A DNA stretch of 64,000 bases from Gemmatimonadaceae bacterium (lineage in GTDB: Bacteria > Gemmatimonadota > Gemmatimonadetes > Gemmatimonadales > Gemmatimonadaceae), in the NCBI GenBank assembly GCA_036003045.1, contig DASYSS010000022.1, forward strand, positions 213,871 through 277,870, read 5' to 3'. The position numbers were made by a program, and so were the translations under genes. How positions within the stretch are numbered: the stretch's first letter is position 1; each line of letters opens with the position of its first letter. Shown piece after piece: positions 16,066-24,603 of this stretch. Under the pieces are notes generated by a model. It was not told the origin of the DNA. It ran no database searches and saw only the letters and a list, made by a program, of their open reading frames with translations.

Positions 16066-16522
16066 ATCGACGCCGCTCGGCACGCGCGCGCGCGCCGGAT
16101 TCACCCTGATCGAGCTGCTCGTCACGATCGCGATCATCGCCACGCTTGCCGCGATCGTCGCGCCGGCGCTCTTCGGCAATGTCGGCGAGGCTCGTCGCAA
16201 CAGCGCGCGAAGCCAGATCCAGATCCTCTCGCTCGCGCTCGACGCCTACCGCCTCGACAACGACGCGTTTCCGACGACCGATCAGGGACTCGAGGCGCTT
16301 CGAACGTTGCCCGCGTCCGGAACACCGCCCGCGAACTGGAAGGGACCGTATCTCCGCCAGCTCGTACCGACGGATCCGTGGGGGCGGCCGTACGCCTACT
16401 CCGCGCCCGGAGTCGCGAATCCGAACTCGTACGATCTCTACACGCTCGGCAAGGACGGAAAGCCGGGCGGCGAGGGCGAGGACGCGGACATCACGTCGTG
16501 GAACGGCCCGGTTCATCAGTAG
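16049..16522 (+). CDS. gspG: Major pseudopilin GspG
   Basis: The 157-residue protein has a short basic leader and a type IV prepilin site, cleaved between Gly and Phe in RAGFTLIELLV, with Glu5 retained. The hydrophobic helix runs to about residue 40. The C-terminal half holds the GspG signature: DNDAFPTTDQGLEAL, WKGPYL, DPWGRPY and the acidic GKDGKPGGEGEDADI loop that binds calcium in the family. It forms the pseudopilus shaft. The GTG start overlaps gspE. No prepilin peptidase (GspO) gene is in the window. Confidence 0.95.
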   Translation: MSFTHRSTPLGTRARAGFTLIELLVTIAIIATLAAIVAPALFGNVGEARRNSARSQIQILSLALDAYRLDNDAFPTTDQGLEALRTLPASGTPPANWKGPYLRQLVPTDPWGRPYAYSAPGVANPNSYDLYTLGKDGKPGGEGEDADITSWNGPVHQ

Positions 16523-16545
16523 CCGCCAGCACCTCCTCGGCACCC

Positions 16546-17733
16546 ATGCAGCAGTTCTTCGCTTTCGACGCCGTCGCGCGCGACGGGTCGCTCGACCACG
16601 GCACGATCGCCGCCGAGTCGTTGCGGGACGCCCGCGATGTGATCGCGTCGCGCGGCCTGCTCGTGTTGTCGATCGAATCGCGCGGCATTCACGCCCAACG
16701 GCGGGCCCCGCTGTCACCGCGCGACCTCGCGCTCGGGCTTCGAATGCTTGGCGACCTGCTGGACTCCGGACTTTCCGCGGGGCGCGCGCTCCTTGCGTTC
16801 GAGGAGCTTGCGCCCCGCGGTTGGCGCGATTCTCTGCCGCACATCCGTCAGTCCGTCCGCGAAGGCAGAACGTTGGCCGCCGCGCTCGCGAACGCGCCGG
16901 TCGAAATCCCTGGTCTCGTGGTCGGCATCGCGCAGGCCGGCGAGGCCGGCGCCGGTCTCGGGCCGGCGATTCGTCGGGCCGCGGATCTGACCGAAGCGAC
17001 CGCCGAGATGCGCGCCGCGGTGCGCGCTGCGCTAGCGTATCCACTCGTCGTGGCGGTGGCCGGTGTTCTCGCGATCACGATGCTCGTCACCGTCGTCCTC
17101 CCGCGGTTCGCGCGCATCCTCGGCGACATTGGACAAACGCTCCCCGCGTCCACGCGGCTCGTGCTGCGCTCCGCGGAGCTCGGACGCGTGGCCGCGCTGC
17201 CCATGCTGATTCTTGGCGCGGTCGGTTTCGCCTCGTGGCGGGCATGGGTTCGCACGGACGCCGGACGCTTGCGATGGTGCCGCTTTCTGCTCGCGGTGCC
17301 GGCCGTCGGCTCGATCAGACGCGCCGCCGCCACTTCGCGAATGGCGCATTCGCTCTCCGCGTTGCTCGAGAGCGGCGTGCCGATCGCGACGGCGCTCGAT
17401 CTCGCAGCGCGCGCGGCGTCGGATGCCGAGCTCGAAACACGACTCCGGCGCGCGCGCGCCGGAATCGCAGCGGGCCAATCGCTGTCGCACTCGCTCGAGG
17501 CCAACGACGCCGCCACACCAACGGCGTTTCGTCTCGTGCGCGCTGGTGAGGAGTCGGGGCGACTCCCGTCGATGTTGGCGCACGCGGCGCGCATCGAACA
17601 ACAGCGCGTCGATCAGGCGATCCGCGCCGCGGTGCGAATGCTCGAGCCATCGCTCTTGCTGCTCTTCGCGGGCGTGGTCGCGGTGATCGCGGCGGCACTG
17701 CTCCAGGCCATCTACAGCGTGCGCCCGGCATGA
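16546..17733 (+). CDS. gspF: T2SS inner-membrane platform protein GspF
   Basis: The ATG at 16546 gives a 395-residue protein starting MQQFFAFDAVARDG, the standard GspF beginning. Two T2SSF domains (about 60-180 and 265-385) each precede or contain membrane helices; hydrophobic segments are at about 165-190, 215-235 and 360-390. It is the polytopic membrane core contacting GspE and the pseudopilins. The upstream frame is open further but would overlap gspG. Its last four bases overlap the gspH start (ATGA). Confidence 0.93.
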   Translation: MQQFFAFDAVARDGSLDHGTIAAESLRDARDVIASRGLLVLSIESRGIHAQRRAPLSPRDLALGLRMLGDLLDSGLSAGRALLAFEELAPRGWRDSLPHIRQSVREGRTLAAALANAPVEIPGLVVGIAQAGEAGAGLGPAIRRAADLTEATAEMRAAVRAALAYPLVVAVAGVLAITMLVTVVLPRFARILGDIGQTLPASTRLVLRSAELGRVAALPMLILGAVGFASWRAWVRTDAGRLRWCRFLLAVPAVGSIRRAAATSRMAHSLSALLESGVPIATALDLAARAASDAELETRLRRARAGIAAGQSLSHSLEANDAATPTAFRLVRAGEESGRLPSMLAHAARIEQQRVDQAIRAAVRMLEPSLLLLFAGVVAVIAAALLQAIYSVRPA

Positions 17734-18047
17734 CGCGAGACCCTCGCGAACTGCGCGGCACGACGCTCGTCGAGCTGCTCGTGGTGCTCTCCGTACTCGG
17801 CGTCATTGCGAGCGTGGCCGTGCTGGCCGTTCGCCGATTCGACCGGCCGGCGCCGAACGACCCGCGCGCGATCCTCGCCGAGAGTCTTCGCGTCGCGGTC
17901 GATTCGTCGCGCGCGATCGTCGTTCGCTTCGTGCGGGACGGACGCGCGTTCTCAGCGACCGTCAGACCCGACGGCACCGTCGTCGCCGATTCGGGGGGAT
18001 TGCTCGACGCGGATCGACTCACAGGCAGACCGTCGCATGCGCGGTGA
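17730..18047 (+). CDS. gspH: Minor pseudopilin GspH (short)
   Basis: A 105-residue prepilin-like protein with the site LRG-TTLVELLVVLSVLG, Glu5 present, and a hydrophobic helix to residue 33. The globular part is only about 70 residues, roughly half the usual GspH size, and ends inside the gspI start. Order between gspF and gspI supports the assignment; the sequence alone would only say pseudopilin. It belongs to the tip or shaft of the pseudopilus. Confidence 0.8.
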   Translation: MTRDPRELRGTTLVELLVVLSVLGVIASVAVLAVRRFDRPAPNDPRAILAESLRVAVDSSRAIVVRFVRDGRAFSATVRPDGTVVADSGGLLDADRLTGRPSHAR

Positions 18048-18399
18048 CACGCGGCGCGGGTCGGCGCTCGTCGAAGTGCTCGTCGCGCTCGTCTTGCTCG
18101 CCGTATGCGGCGTCGCGATGGTCGCGCTGCTCGGCCAAACCAGCCGCTCGATGCGTTCGACGCGAGACGCGGAGGAGGAGACACGAGGCGCGTCGCGCGT
18201 TCTCGACCGCCTGGCGGCGATGGATCGCGCGAGCCTGCTCGCGTCACTCGGCCGCCATGACGTTGCCGGGTTCAGCGCGACCGTCACGGAAACATCACCG
18301 GACCTGTTCGACGTCGCGGTCGCCGCGTCCGACACCTCCGCCGTTCTGCTGCGCACCGCTCTCTACCGTCCTGATTCCAGCCGTGGCCTCACGCCGTAA
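18037..18399 (+). CDS. gspI: Minor pseudopilin GspI
   Basis: The ATG at 18037 overlaps the end of gspH. The 120-residue product has the prepilin leader RRG-SALVEVLVALVLLAV with Glu5 retained and a helix to about residue 32, then a small globular domain. Size and position between gspH and gspJ match GspI, the core of the I-J-K tip complex. Its end overlaps the gspJ start by 17 bases. Confidence 0.82.
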   Translation: MRGDTRRGSALVEVLVALVLLAVCGVAMVALLGQTSRSMRSTRDAEEETRGASRVLDRLAAMDRASLLASLGRHDVAGFSATVTETSPDLFDVAVAASDTSAVLLRTALYRPDSSRGLTP

Positions 18400-18925
18400 C
18401 CGAAGAGGGTTCACGTTGCTCGAGCTCATTCTCGCGCTCTCGATGACCGGAGCGGCGATGCTGGGTGGAGTGTTGCTGCTGGATCAAGTCAACGACGAGA
18501 CGGCGCGCATCATCGCACGCGGCGCCGGCGGCGACCGCGAGTCGAACGGCGCGCGCGTTCTTCGCCGACTCATCGTCGAGGCGCACGCGAGTAACGACAC
18601 GATGCGCAAGTTCGCCGGCGACGAACGCTCCGTGTCATTCCAGACGCGATGCGATACGCCCGGTGGATGGTCCGAGCCGTGCGACGCCACGCTCGCGATC
18701 GACGATCGCGAGGACAGCAGCGCCGTCGTCGCCGACCTGTCGGTCGGCGGGTCGCTGACGCTGCGCCGCGACGCGGGGCGGCGCTTGTGGCGATATCTCG
18801 ACGCGAATCCGCGTGATACCGCGTGGGCGACGCGCTGGTCGTCCGCGACGACGCTTCCCGCGGCCGTCGCGCTCGTGTCGGCCAGGGACACGATCGTATT
18901 CCCGGTCCAGGTGCGCCGTGACTAG
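18383..18925 (+). CDS. gspJ: Minor pseudopilin GspJ
   Basis: The GTG at 18383 gives a 180-residue protein beginning VASRRNRRG-FTLLELILALS, a textbook prepilin leader with Glu5. The globular domain contains a Cys pair (TRCDTPGGWSEPC) that may form a disulfide. Size fits GspJ of the tip complex. It overlaps gspI upstream and gspK downstream (GTGACTAG). Confidence 0.85.
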   Translation: MASRRNRRGFTLLELILALSMTGAAMLGGVLLLDQVNDETARIIARGAGGDRESNGARVLRRLIVEAHASNDTMRKFAGDERSVSFQTRCDTPGGWSEPCDATLAIDDREDSSAVVADLSVGGSLTLRRDAGRRLWRYLDANPRDTAWATRWSSATTLPAAVALVSARDTIVFPVQVRRD

Positions 18926-19829
18926 CCGCCGCGGTTTCACGATGATCACGATGCTCTGGGTGATGTCCGTCGCCGCGGTCGTCACCGCCGGTGGCGCGCT
19001 GGTCGGCCGCCTCGCGGTGCATGCGTCGCGCAACCGGACGGAGCTGGAGCGCGCGTACTGGACAGCGAACGGTTGTGCGTCGCGCGCGAGGGCAACCATC
19101 GACGCCCTGCTGGGCGACGACCGCGACGCAGCCGCCGTCTGGCAAACCCTCGATCGCCGTTTGCCGCGTGTGCTGACGCTCGAGCATCCGTGTTCCCTTC
19201 AGCTCGAAGCAGCCGGTACGCGCCTCGACGCCAACACGGCGTCCGACGAGATGATCTCGCGTCTCCTCGCGGGGCTCGGCGCTCCCGAGACCAGATCTCG
19301 CGAGATGGTCGACGCCCTCGCGGACTGGAGAGACTCGGACGAGGTCGCGCGACGCGCGGGCGCCGAGCGAAGCTGGTACCTCGCTCAGCAACGCGAGCCG
19401 CCGCGGAACGGTCCGCTCGCCGACGTGCGCGAGCTGGCCCGTATCCGTGGATTCGAGCGTCTCGCCGATTTCGACACGGTACTCGGTACGGACGGCGGCC
19501 GGGTTTCGCTCGCGACGGCGCCGGTCACCGTACTCATGTCCGTTCCGGGCGTCACGCGCGAGACCGCCGAGGCGATCGCGCGGCTTCGTGAGCAAGGCGA
19601 GCCGATCGGCGACTTGCTCGGCGTCGTCGGGTTGGTTTCACGATCATCCGCCGACTCGCTGTTGGCGCGGTACGCGGACGCCGCGCACGTCTCCACGCCG
19701 ACGCCCGACGCGTGGATTCTCACCGTGCGCGCGTCGAGCGGCTCTCCGCCGAATGCGTCGTCGCTGAGGCTATCGCTCACACGCGACGGGAACGTCGCGC
19801 GGCTCGTGTCCGTGCGGAGTGATCCATGA
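18918..19829 (+). CDS. gspK: Minor pseudopilin GspK
   Basis: The GTG at 18918 gives 303 residues with leader VTSRRG-FTMITMLWVMSV. Residue 5 of the mature protein is Thr instead of Glu, as expected for GspK, which caps the pseudopilus and lacks Glu5. The large globular domain has the GspK features: LDANTASDEMISRLL, a Trp-Arg-Asp-x-Asp segment (ADWRDSDE) and a helix-hairpin-helix-like VLMSVPGVTRETAEAIARLR. Overlaps gspL by four bases (ATGA). Confidence 0.9.
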   Translation: MTSRRGFTMITMLWVMSVAAVVTAGGALVGRLAVHASRNRTELERAYWTANGCASRARATIDALLGDDRDAAAVWQTLDRRLPRVLTLEHPCSLQLEAAGTRLDANTASDEMISRLLAGLGAPETRSREMVDALADWRDSDEVARRAGAERSWYLAQQREPPRNGPLADVRELARIRGFERLADFDTVLGTDGGRVSLATAPVTVLMSVPGVTRETAEAIARLREQGEPIGDLLGVVGLVSRSSADSLLARYADAAHVSTPTPDAWILTVRASSGSPPNASSLRLSLTRDGNVARLVSVRSDP

Positions 19830-21037
19830 CGACGCGTCTCGGTATCTCGATCACCCGTGCCGAGTGCGCCGCCGTCATCGTGCAACGCGGCGGCGTGCGA
19901 TGGCGCGGACGGGTCGTGCGTGGTCAAGGTCAAGGCGTTCGCGCGGCGGTCGCCGAACTGGTGTCGGCGGCGCCGAAGCGCCGGTCGGGCATTCGCGTCG
20001 TGGTCGCGCTGGGCGTCTCGTATGCGCAAATCAAGAAAATCGGCGGCTTGCCGTCGACGATGCGCGCCGACCTCGCGTCGACACTGGTGCGCGAAAACGT
20101 CGCCGCGTTTTTTCTGCGCTCGTCGCCGCGACTCGTCGTCACGAAGGTTCAACGGGGCGACGACGGATCGGCGTGGAGCGCCGCGCTCGATGGAACGCTC
20201 GTGGACGATGCCATCGACGGGCTTCGCGAGAACGGCTTGCGAGCTGTCGCGTTCGTTCCCGAGCCGGTGGCCATGCTCGCGGCGCTTCCACCGGGTTCGC
20301 ACCGTGTCGTCGATGGCGACGTGGTCGCCGAATTCACCATCGCTGACGCCAGGACGATTCGGCAATTTCGTCGCGCGCGCGCCGAGGCGACCAGTGAACC
20401 GAGCGAAATGCCGGAAGACTTGCCGACGGCAATTCGTTCCATCGGTGCGGACGCGTGCCACTACGCGGCGGCATTCGCCGCGGCGAATTGTTCGCCGAAC
20501 CACTCGCTCGCGTGGCGCCCGCCCGCGGATCCGCGAAAGGCTCGGTCGCTGGCGCGACTGCGTTTAGTCGCCTCGGCGGCGACATTCACCCTCTCGATCG
20601 TCGCGGCTCTCCTCGCGCCCGGAATTCGCGGATCGCTCGATGCCCGTCGCGCGATGCGCCTCGCCGAGCAACGTGGTGAGATACGAGCCGCGGCGACGAG
20701 CGTCGAAGGCAACCTCCGCTCGATCACCGCGTCGCTCGACCAGGTGGATCGATTCGTCGCGAGGCGCGGGGACGTTCCTCTCGTGTTGGCCGAGCTTGCG
20801 CGCGTCCTCCCGGAGTCGACCGCGGTGCTCGGCGTGCACGTCGATTCGGTCGAGGTAAGTCTCTCGATTCTCACACCCAACGCGGCGGACGCGGTCACGG
20901 AGCTGACGCACGCGGAGCGGGTCACCTCGCCGCGGATACTTGGTTCGGTAATGCGCGACGCGGGCAAACACGCGTCGCTCGAACGCGCGACGATCCGGCT
21001 TCGCCGGCTGTCACCGCACCAACGCCCACGACGATGA
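19826..21037 (+). CDS. gspL: GspL/PilM-PilN-like T2SS inner-membrane protein
   Basis: The 403-residue protein has an N-terminal cytoplasmic actin-like fold (GspL/PilM type, residues 1-150), a linker, one membrane helix around 250-272 (LVASAATFTLSIVAALLAPG) and a periplasmic coiled-coil plus ferredoxin-like domain. This is the GspL layout, equivalent to PilM and PilN fused. It recruits GspE to the membrane. Sequence conservation is low, so assignment rests on topology and position between gspK and the GspM-like gene, with which it overlaps by four bases. Confidence 0.8.
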   Translation: MTTRLGISITRAECAAVIVQRGGVRWRGRVVRGQGQGVRAAVAELVSAAPKRRSGIRVVVALGVSYAQIKKIGGLPSTMRADLASTLVRENVAAFFLRSSPRLVVTKVQRGDDGSAWSAALDGTLVDDAIDGLRENGLRAVAFVPEPVAMLAALPPGSHRVVDGDVVAEFTIADARTIRQFRRARAEATSEPSEMPEDLPTAIRSIGADACHYAAAFAAANCSPNHSLAWRPPADPRKARSLARLRLVASAATFTLSIVAALLAPGIRGSLDARRAMRLAEQRGEIRAAATSVEGNLRSITASLDQVDRFVARRGDVPLVLAELARVLPESTAVLGVHVDSVEVSLSILTPNAADAVTELTHAERVTSPRILGSVMRDAGKHASLERATIRLRRLSPHQRPRR

Positions 21038-21609
21038 CGTCACGAGACCGGCGCACCCTGATCGTTGGCGCGGGCGTGATCGCGAGCTTGTTCGCGGCCA
21101 CGAAGGGCGCTCCGGCTGTCGCCGCGTGGGAACGCGATCGAGCCGCCGCCTCGCTTCGAGCCAACCAGCTCGTCGTCGCCGCCTCCGTCGACCCGCGCGA
21201 GCTCCGGGCCGCGCGTGACTCTCTCGGCGCACGCCGCGCGAGGCTCGAGGCCATCGACTCTCTGGTGCCAACGGCGCTTGGCGCGTCCGAAGCGGTCGCC
21301 CGTCTCGCTTCCACGCTCGAGGATCTCGCCGACTCGTGCTCGGTGCGAGTCTCGTCGATCCAGCTGCGATCGGACAGCGTGACGTCAAATGGATTCACCG
21401 AAGTCTCCGTTCGCCTGAACGGCGTCGCTGACGTCGCGGGCCTGGCGTCTCTTCTCCACGCGATCGCCATTTCGAAAAATCCGCTGGCGGTGCGAGAACT
21501 GTCCGTCACGGCGCCGGATCCGATGGCGCCGTCAAGCAAAGCGGAGGCGCTGCGACTCGACGTGCTCGTTTCCGGCCTTGTGCGGAGCGGAGTATCGCGA
21601 CGGTCATGA
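21034..21609 (+). CDS. gspM: GspM/PilO-like T2SS protein
   Basis: A 191-residue bitopic protein: short cytoplasmic tail, membrane helix at about 8-28, a periplasmic coiled-coil (residues 45-80, SLGARRARLEAIDSL) and a ferredoxin-like domain (105-190). This is the GspM/PilO plan; the partner GspL-like gene is directly upstream. The call depends on topology and operon position. Confidence 0.78.
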   Translation: MTSRDRRTLIVGAGVIASLFAATKGAPAVAAWERDRAAASLRANQLVVAASVDPRELRAARDSLGARRARLEAIDSLVPTALGASEAVARLASTLEDLADSCSVRVSSIQLRSDSVTSNGFTEVSVRLNGVADVAGLASLLHAIAISKNPLAVRELSVTAPDPMAPSSKAEALRLDVLVSGLVRSGVSRRS

Positions 21610-22091
21610 GACAAGCGATCGTCACACCGCTTCTCGTGGCCGGATCGGCGATGGCGCTCGCGGCGGGCGCACTTCGCTGGCGGGCGGCTTCGCCGCCAAC
21701 GCTCCTCCGCCGCACCATCCCTCTGGCGAACCCTGCCCAACACCAACCACTCGGCGACAGCGCTCTCGCGGACGCCGAGGAGGGGGTCGTGTCGAACGAT
21801 CCGTTTCGGCTGGCGAACGAGCCTGCGTCGGTGCGATTCGATCCGTCCGCCGACGGCGAGGCGGTTGGTCCCGTGGTGCCCGTCATGCGGCCGACGCTCG
21901 TGCTCAAGGCGATCATCGGCGGTCCGCCGTGGCAAGCGGTGATCGACGGAATTCCCGGCCAGCCGCCTGGTACGATCGCGACGCCCGGCACGCGCTTCGA
22001 CAAGCTGGTGATTCGGAGCGTCACACGCGACGCCGTCGTGGTGCAGAGTCCCGACACGACGTGGTCGCTCGTCTTCAAGGGCGGGACGTGA
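21606..22091 (+). CDS. GspC/PilP-like T2SS protein
   Basis: A 161-residue protein with one N-terminal membrane helix (about 5-24), a proline-rich linker and a C-terminal all-beta domain (95-160: LVLKAIIGGPPWQAVIDG...VQSPDTTWSLVFKG) that resembles the GspC HR domain or PilP. In the T2SS this domain links the inner-membrane platform to the secretin. There is no PDZ domain as in classical GspC. The stop overlaps the secretin start (GTGA). Position just before gspD is where PilP sits before PilQ, so this system mixes T2SS and T4P layouts. Confidence 0.7.
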   Translation: MRQAIVTPLLVAGSAMALAAGALRWRAASPPTLLRRTIPLANPAQHQPLGDSALADAEEGVVSNDPFRLANEPASVRFDPSADGEAVGPVVPVMRPTLVLKAIIGGPPWQAVIDGIPGQPPGTIATPGTRFDKLVIRSVTRDAVVVQSPDTTWSLVFKGGT

Positions 22092-23587
22092 GAAGCCTCA
22101 TGACGCTGACGGCCGTCGTCATGGCGGCCACCGCCGGACAGGCGCAGGTTCCGCAAGCGCCGTCGGACAGCGTGACGATTCGCATCGTCGCCACCGAACT
22201 GCGATCGGCCGTGCAGATCATGCAGCAGTATCTCGACCGGCCGGTGATCTTCGCCGGCGCAACGGCCGGTCCACAGGTGACGCTCGAGACGCCGCACCCG
22301 GTGCCGCGCGCCGACGTCGTGCGCTACCTGCGCGGCCTGCTCGACGCGCAGGGTTACGAGCTCGTGAGCGACACCGCCTCCGGCACCTATCGCGCGCGGC
22401 TCAAAGAAATGTCGCCCGCGTCGCGATCGGCGGCGCCGGCGACGACGGGCTTTGCGCCTGCCGCGCGCCCGCAAGCCACCATGGAGCTCTTCGTCATCGC
22501 GCTGAAACACGCCCGCGCGGCCGACGTTGCGTCGAACGTCAACACGCTGTTCGGGCGTGGTACGTTCGGCCAAATCCAAAACACGTCGCAGTCGAGGACT
22601 CTCGCCGACGAGCTGCGCGCCAACCAAATGCCGCCGCTCGATGCCGGCACGCTTTCGCCGTCGTCGTCGCCGGCTTCGGGCGGCCGTCCCGCTACGCTCA
22701 CCGGCGACATCACGATCGTTCCCGACCCGCACGCCAACAGTCTCCTCATTCGCGCCAACCGCGCCGACTTCGACCTCATCAAGTCGATCGTCGACCAGAT
22801 CGACGTGCGGCCGCCGCAAGCGCTCATCGAAGTGCTGATCGTCGAAGCACAGCGCGACCGCAGCTTCAGCCTCGGACTCCAGGCCGCCGCCGACGACGTG
22901 AGCCTGTCGCACCGAGGCGGCGCGGCGCTCGGCAGCGGGGCGCTTTCCCCGGGATCCGGCGGACTCGGCGACTTCACCCTCAAAGTCATGGGGCTCGGCG
23001 GGCTGAATCTCGACGCGACGATCGGCGTGGCCGCCGGACGCGGCGACGTGCGAATCATCAGCCGGCCGGTCGTGCTCACGGCGAACGACGAGCAGGCCGA
23101 AGTCGTCGTCGGCAGCCAGCGGCCGTTCGTGCAGGTATCGCGGACGTTGCCCGCGTCCGATGTCGGCATTCGCGATGAGGTGGTGCAGTACAAGGATGTC
23201 GGCACACGGCTGCGCGTGCGCCCCACCATCAGCATCGACGGCACCGTGCAGCTCGACGTGTCGCAGGAGGTGAGCAACGCGACGACTGAGACGCAGTTCA
23301 ACGCGCCGGTGATCTCCACGCGCTCGGTGCGCACGGATCTCATCGTGCACGACGGACAGACGATCGTCCTTGGCGGGCTGACCGATCGCGAGCACGACGT
23401 GCAGTCCGAGGGCGTCCCGTTCTTCTCGAGCATTCCGCTCATCGGCGGTTTCTTCGGCCGGCATTCGCGAAGCACGACCGAGACGGAACTATTCATCTTC
23501 CTCACGCCGCGCGTCATCCGGAGCGACGACGACGCCGAGCGTCTCACGTCGCCGCTGCGCGACCGGGCGGAGAAGATCAAACCGTGA
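22088..23587 (+). CDS. gspD: Secretin GspD (short form)
   Basis: Start GTG 22088 (coupled by GTGA to the previous gene) or ATG 22100. The 499-residue product has a weak signal segment ending AATAGQAQ, an N0-like domain (about 30-105), one or two N domains (135-245, with the family's PDPHANSLLIRA) and the secretin pore domain to the C-terminus, including VLTANDEQAEVVVG, GQTIVLGGL and PFFSSIPLIGGFFG. Classical GspD is about 650 residues; here one N domain and the S domain are missing. It forms the outer-membrane channel; no GspS pilotin is nearby. Confidence 0.93.
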   Translation: MRSLMTLTAVVMAATAGQAQVPQAPSDSVTIRIVATELRSAVQIMQQYLDRPVIFAGATAGPQVTLETPHPVPRADVVRYLRGLLDAQGYELVSDTASGTYRARLKEMSPASRSAAPATTGFAPAARPQATMELFVIALKHARAADVASNVNTLFGRGTFGQIQNTSQSRTLADELRANQMPPLDAGTLSPSSSPASGGRPATLTGDITIVPDPHANSLLIRANRADFDLIKSIVDQIDVRPPQALIEVLIVEAQRDRSFSLGLQAAADDVSLSHRGGAALGSGALSPGSGGLGDFTLKVMGLGGLNLDATIGVAAGRGDVRIISRPVVLTANDEQAEVVVGSQRPFVQVSRTLPASDVGIRDEVVQYKDVGTRLRVRPTISIDGTVQLDVSQEVSNATTETQFNAPVISTRSVRTDLIVHDGQTIVLGGLTDREHDVQSEGVPFFSSIPLIGGFFGRHSRSTTETELFIFLTPRVIRSDDDAERLTSPLRDRAEKIKP

Positions 23588-24603
23588 CCGACCGGCCCGG
23601 CGACGTCGCGATCGTCGGCGAATCCGCGCCGATGCGCGAGCTCCGCGCGCTCATCGCGCGGGTCGCCCCGACGCGGTTGCCCGTGCTCATCGAGGGACCG
23701 ACCGGCAGCGGCAAGGAGCTCGTCGCCGCGCAGCTGCACCGCGCGAGCGGGCGGACCGGAGCCCTGGTGGCGTTCAATGTATGCGCAATCGGCGACACCA
23801 TGTTCGAGGACGCGCTCTTCGGCCACGTGCGCGGCGCGTACACGGGCGCGATCGGCGAGGCCATGGGCTTCCTGCGCGAAGCAAACGGGGGAACCGCGTT
23901 CTTCGACGAGATCAGCGGACTGCCGCTGCCGCTTCAAGCCAAGCTGCTGCGCGCGATCGAAACCGGCGTGTTTCGCCCGATCGGCGCCGCGCGCGACGCG
24001 CGGAGCGATTTCCGACCGATCGCGGCGACGAACGACGATCTCGCCGAGTTGGTTCGCGACGGGCGCTTCCGCGCCGACTTGTGGCACCGGCTGAGTGGCG
24101 TCGTTCTGCGCGTGCCGGCGCTCGTCGATCGCGTCGACGACATTCCGATGCTGGCGCGGCACTTCCTCGGTGCCGCCGCACGCGTGACCGACGATGCGAC
24201 GGCCACGCTCATGACGCGCGCCTGGCCGGGCAACGTGCGCGAGCTGCGTCAGGTGCTCGAAGCAGCACGCGTCTTCGCGAGCGGCATGATCGACGCGGCG
24301 GCGATCGACGCCGCCGTCGCGAACCGGAGTGCCGCTGCCTCGAAACCAAACTCGCCCGCCCGCTCATTGGCCGAGCGGAGCGAGTTGGTCGCCGCGCTCG
24401 AGAGCGCGGCGTGGGACACGGGACGGGCGGCATGCGAGCTCGGGATTCATCGCGCCACCATGTATCGGCGGATGAAGCGGCACGGAATCGAGGGGCGCGG
24501 GTCTCCGCATCCCGCGCCCCGCACCCCACCTACATGCCCTGCTTGTCGAGCAGATTCTTCGCCGCGTCGCGGTGCGCCACGAACGCCGGCGCCACTTTCG
24601 TGA
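23584..24603 (+). CDS. Sigma-54 activator (enhancer-binding protein) without sensor domain
   Basis: GTG start coupled to gspD by GTGA. The 339-residue protein begins directly with the AAA+ domain: Walker A GPTGSGKE near 39-46, the sigma-54 contact loop as GAYTGA, Walker B/DE box (AFFDEIS), RADLWHRL arginine finger region, and WPGNVREL. A Fis-type helix-turn-helix ends at about residue 305 (AACELGIHRATMYRRMKRHG). No receiver or GAF domain is present, as in PspF. The last 30 or so residues are Pro/Arg-rich and come from translation of a gene-end repeat and the antisense strand of the neighbouring gene. It presumably drives sigma-54 promoters related to secretion. Confidence 0.9.
   Translation: MTDRPGDVAIVGESAPMRELRALIARVAPTRLPVLIEGPTGSGKELVAAQLHRASGRTGALVAFNVCAIGDTMFEDALFGHVRGAYTGAIGEAMGFLREANGGTAFFDEISGLPLPLQAKLLRAIETGVFRPIGAARDARSDFRPIAATNDDLAELVRDGRFRADLWHRLSGVVLRVPALVDRVDDIPMLARHFLGAAARVTDDATATLMTRAWPGNVRELRQVLEAARVFASGMIDAAAIDAAVANRSAAASKPNSPARSLAERSELVAALESAAWDTGRAACELGIHRATMYRRMKRHGIEGRGSPHPAPRTPPTCPACRADSSPRRGAPRTPAPLS
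24506..24530. repeat. CGCACCCC-type degenerate repeat
   Basis: Short copies of CGCATCCCGC/GCCCCGCACCCC lie right after the DUF4142 stop on the minus strand and inside the 3' end of the activator gene on the plus strand. A similar stretch follows the M28 peptidase stop at 55985. Confidence 0.6.

Noticed and set aside
21506..23464. 652-residue minus-strand frame
   Set aside because: Antisense of gspD; no recognisable domains.
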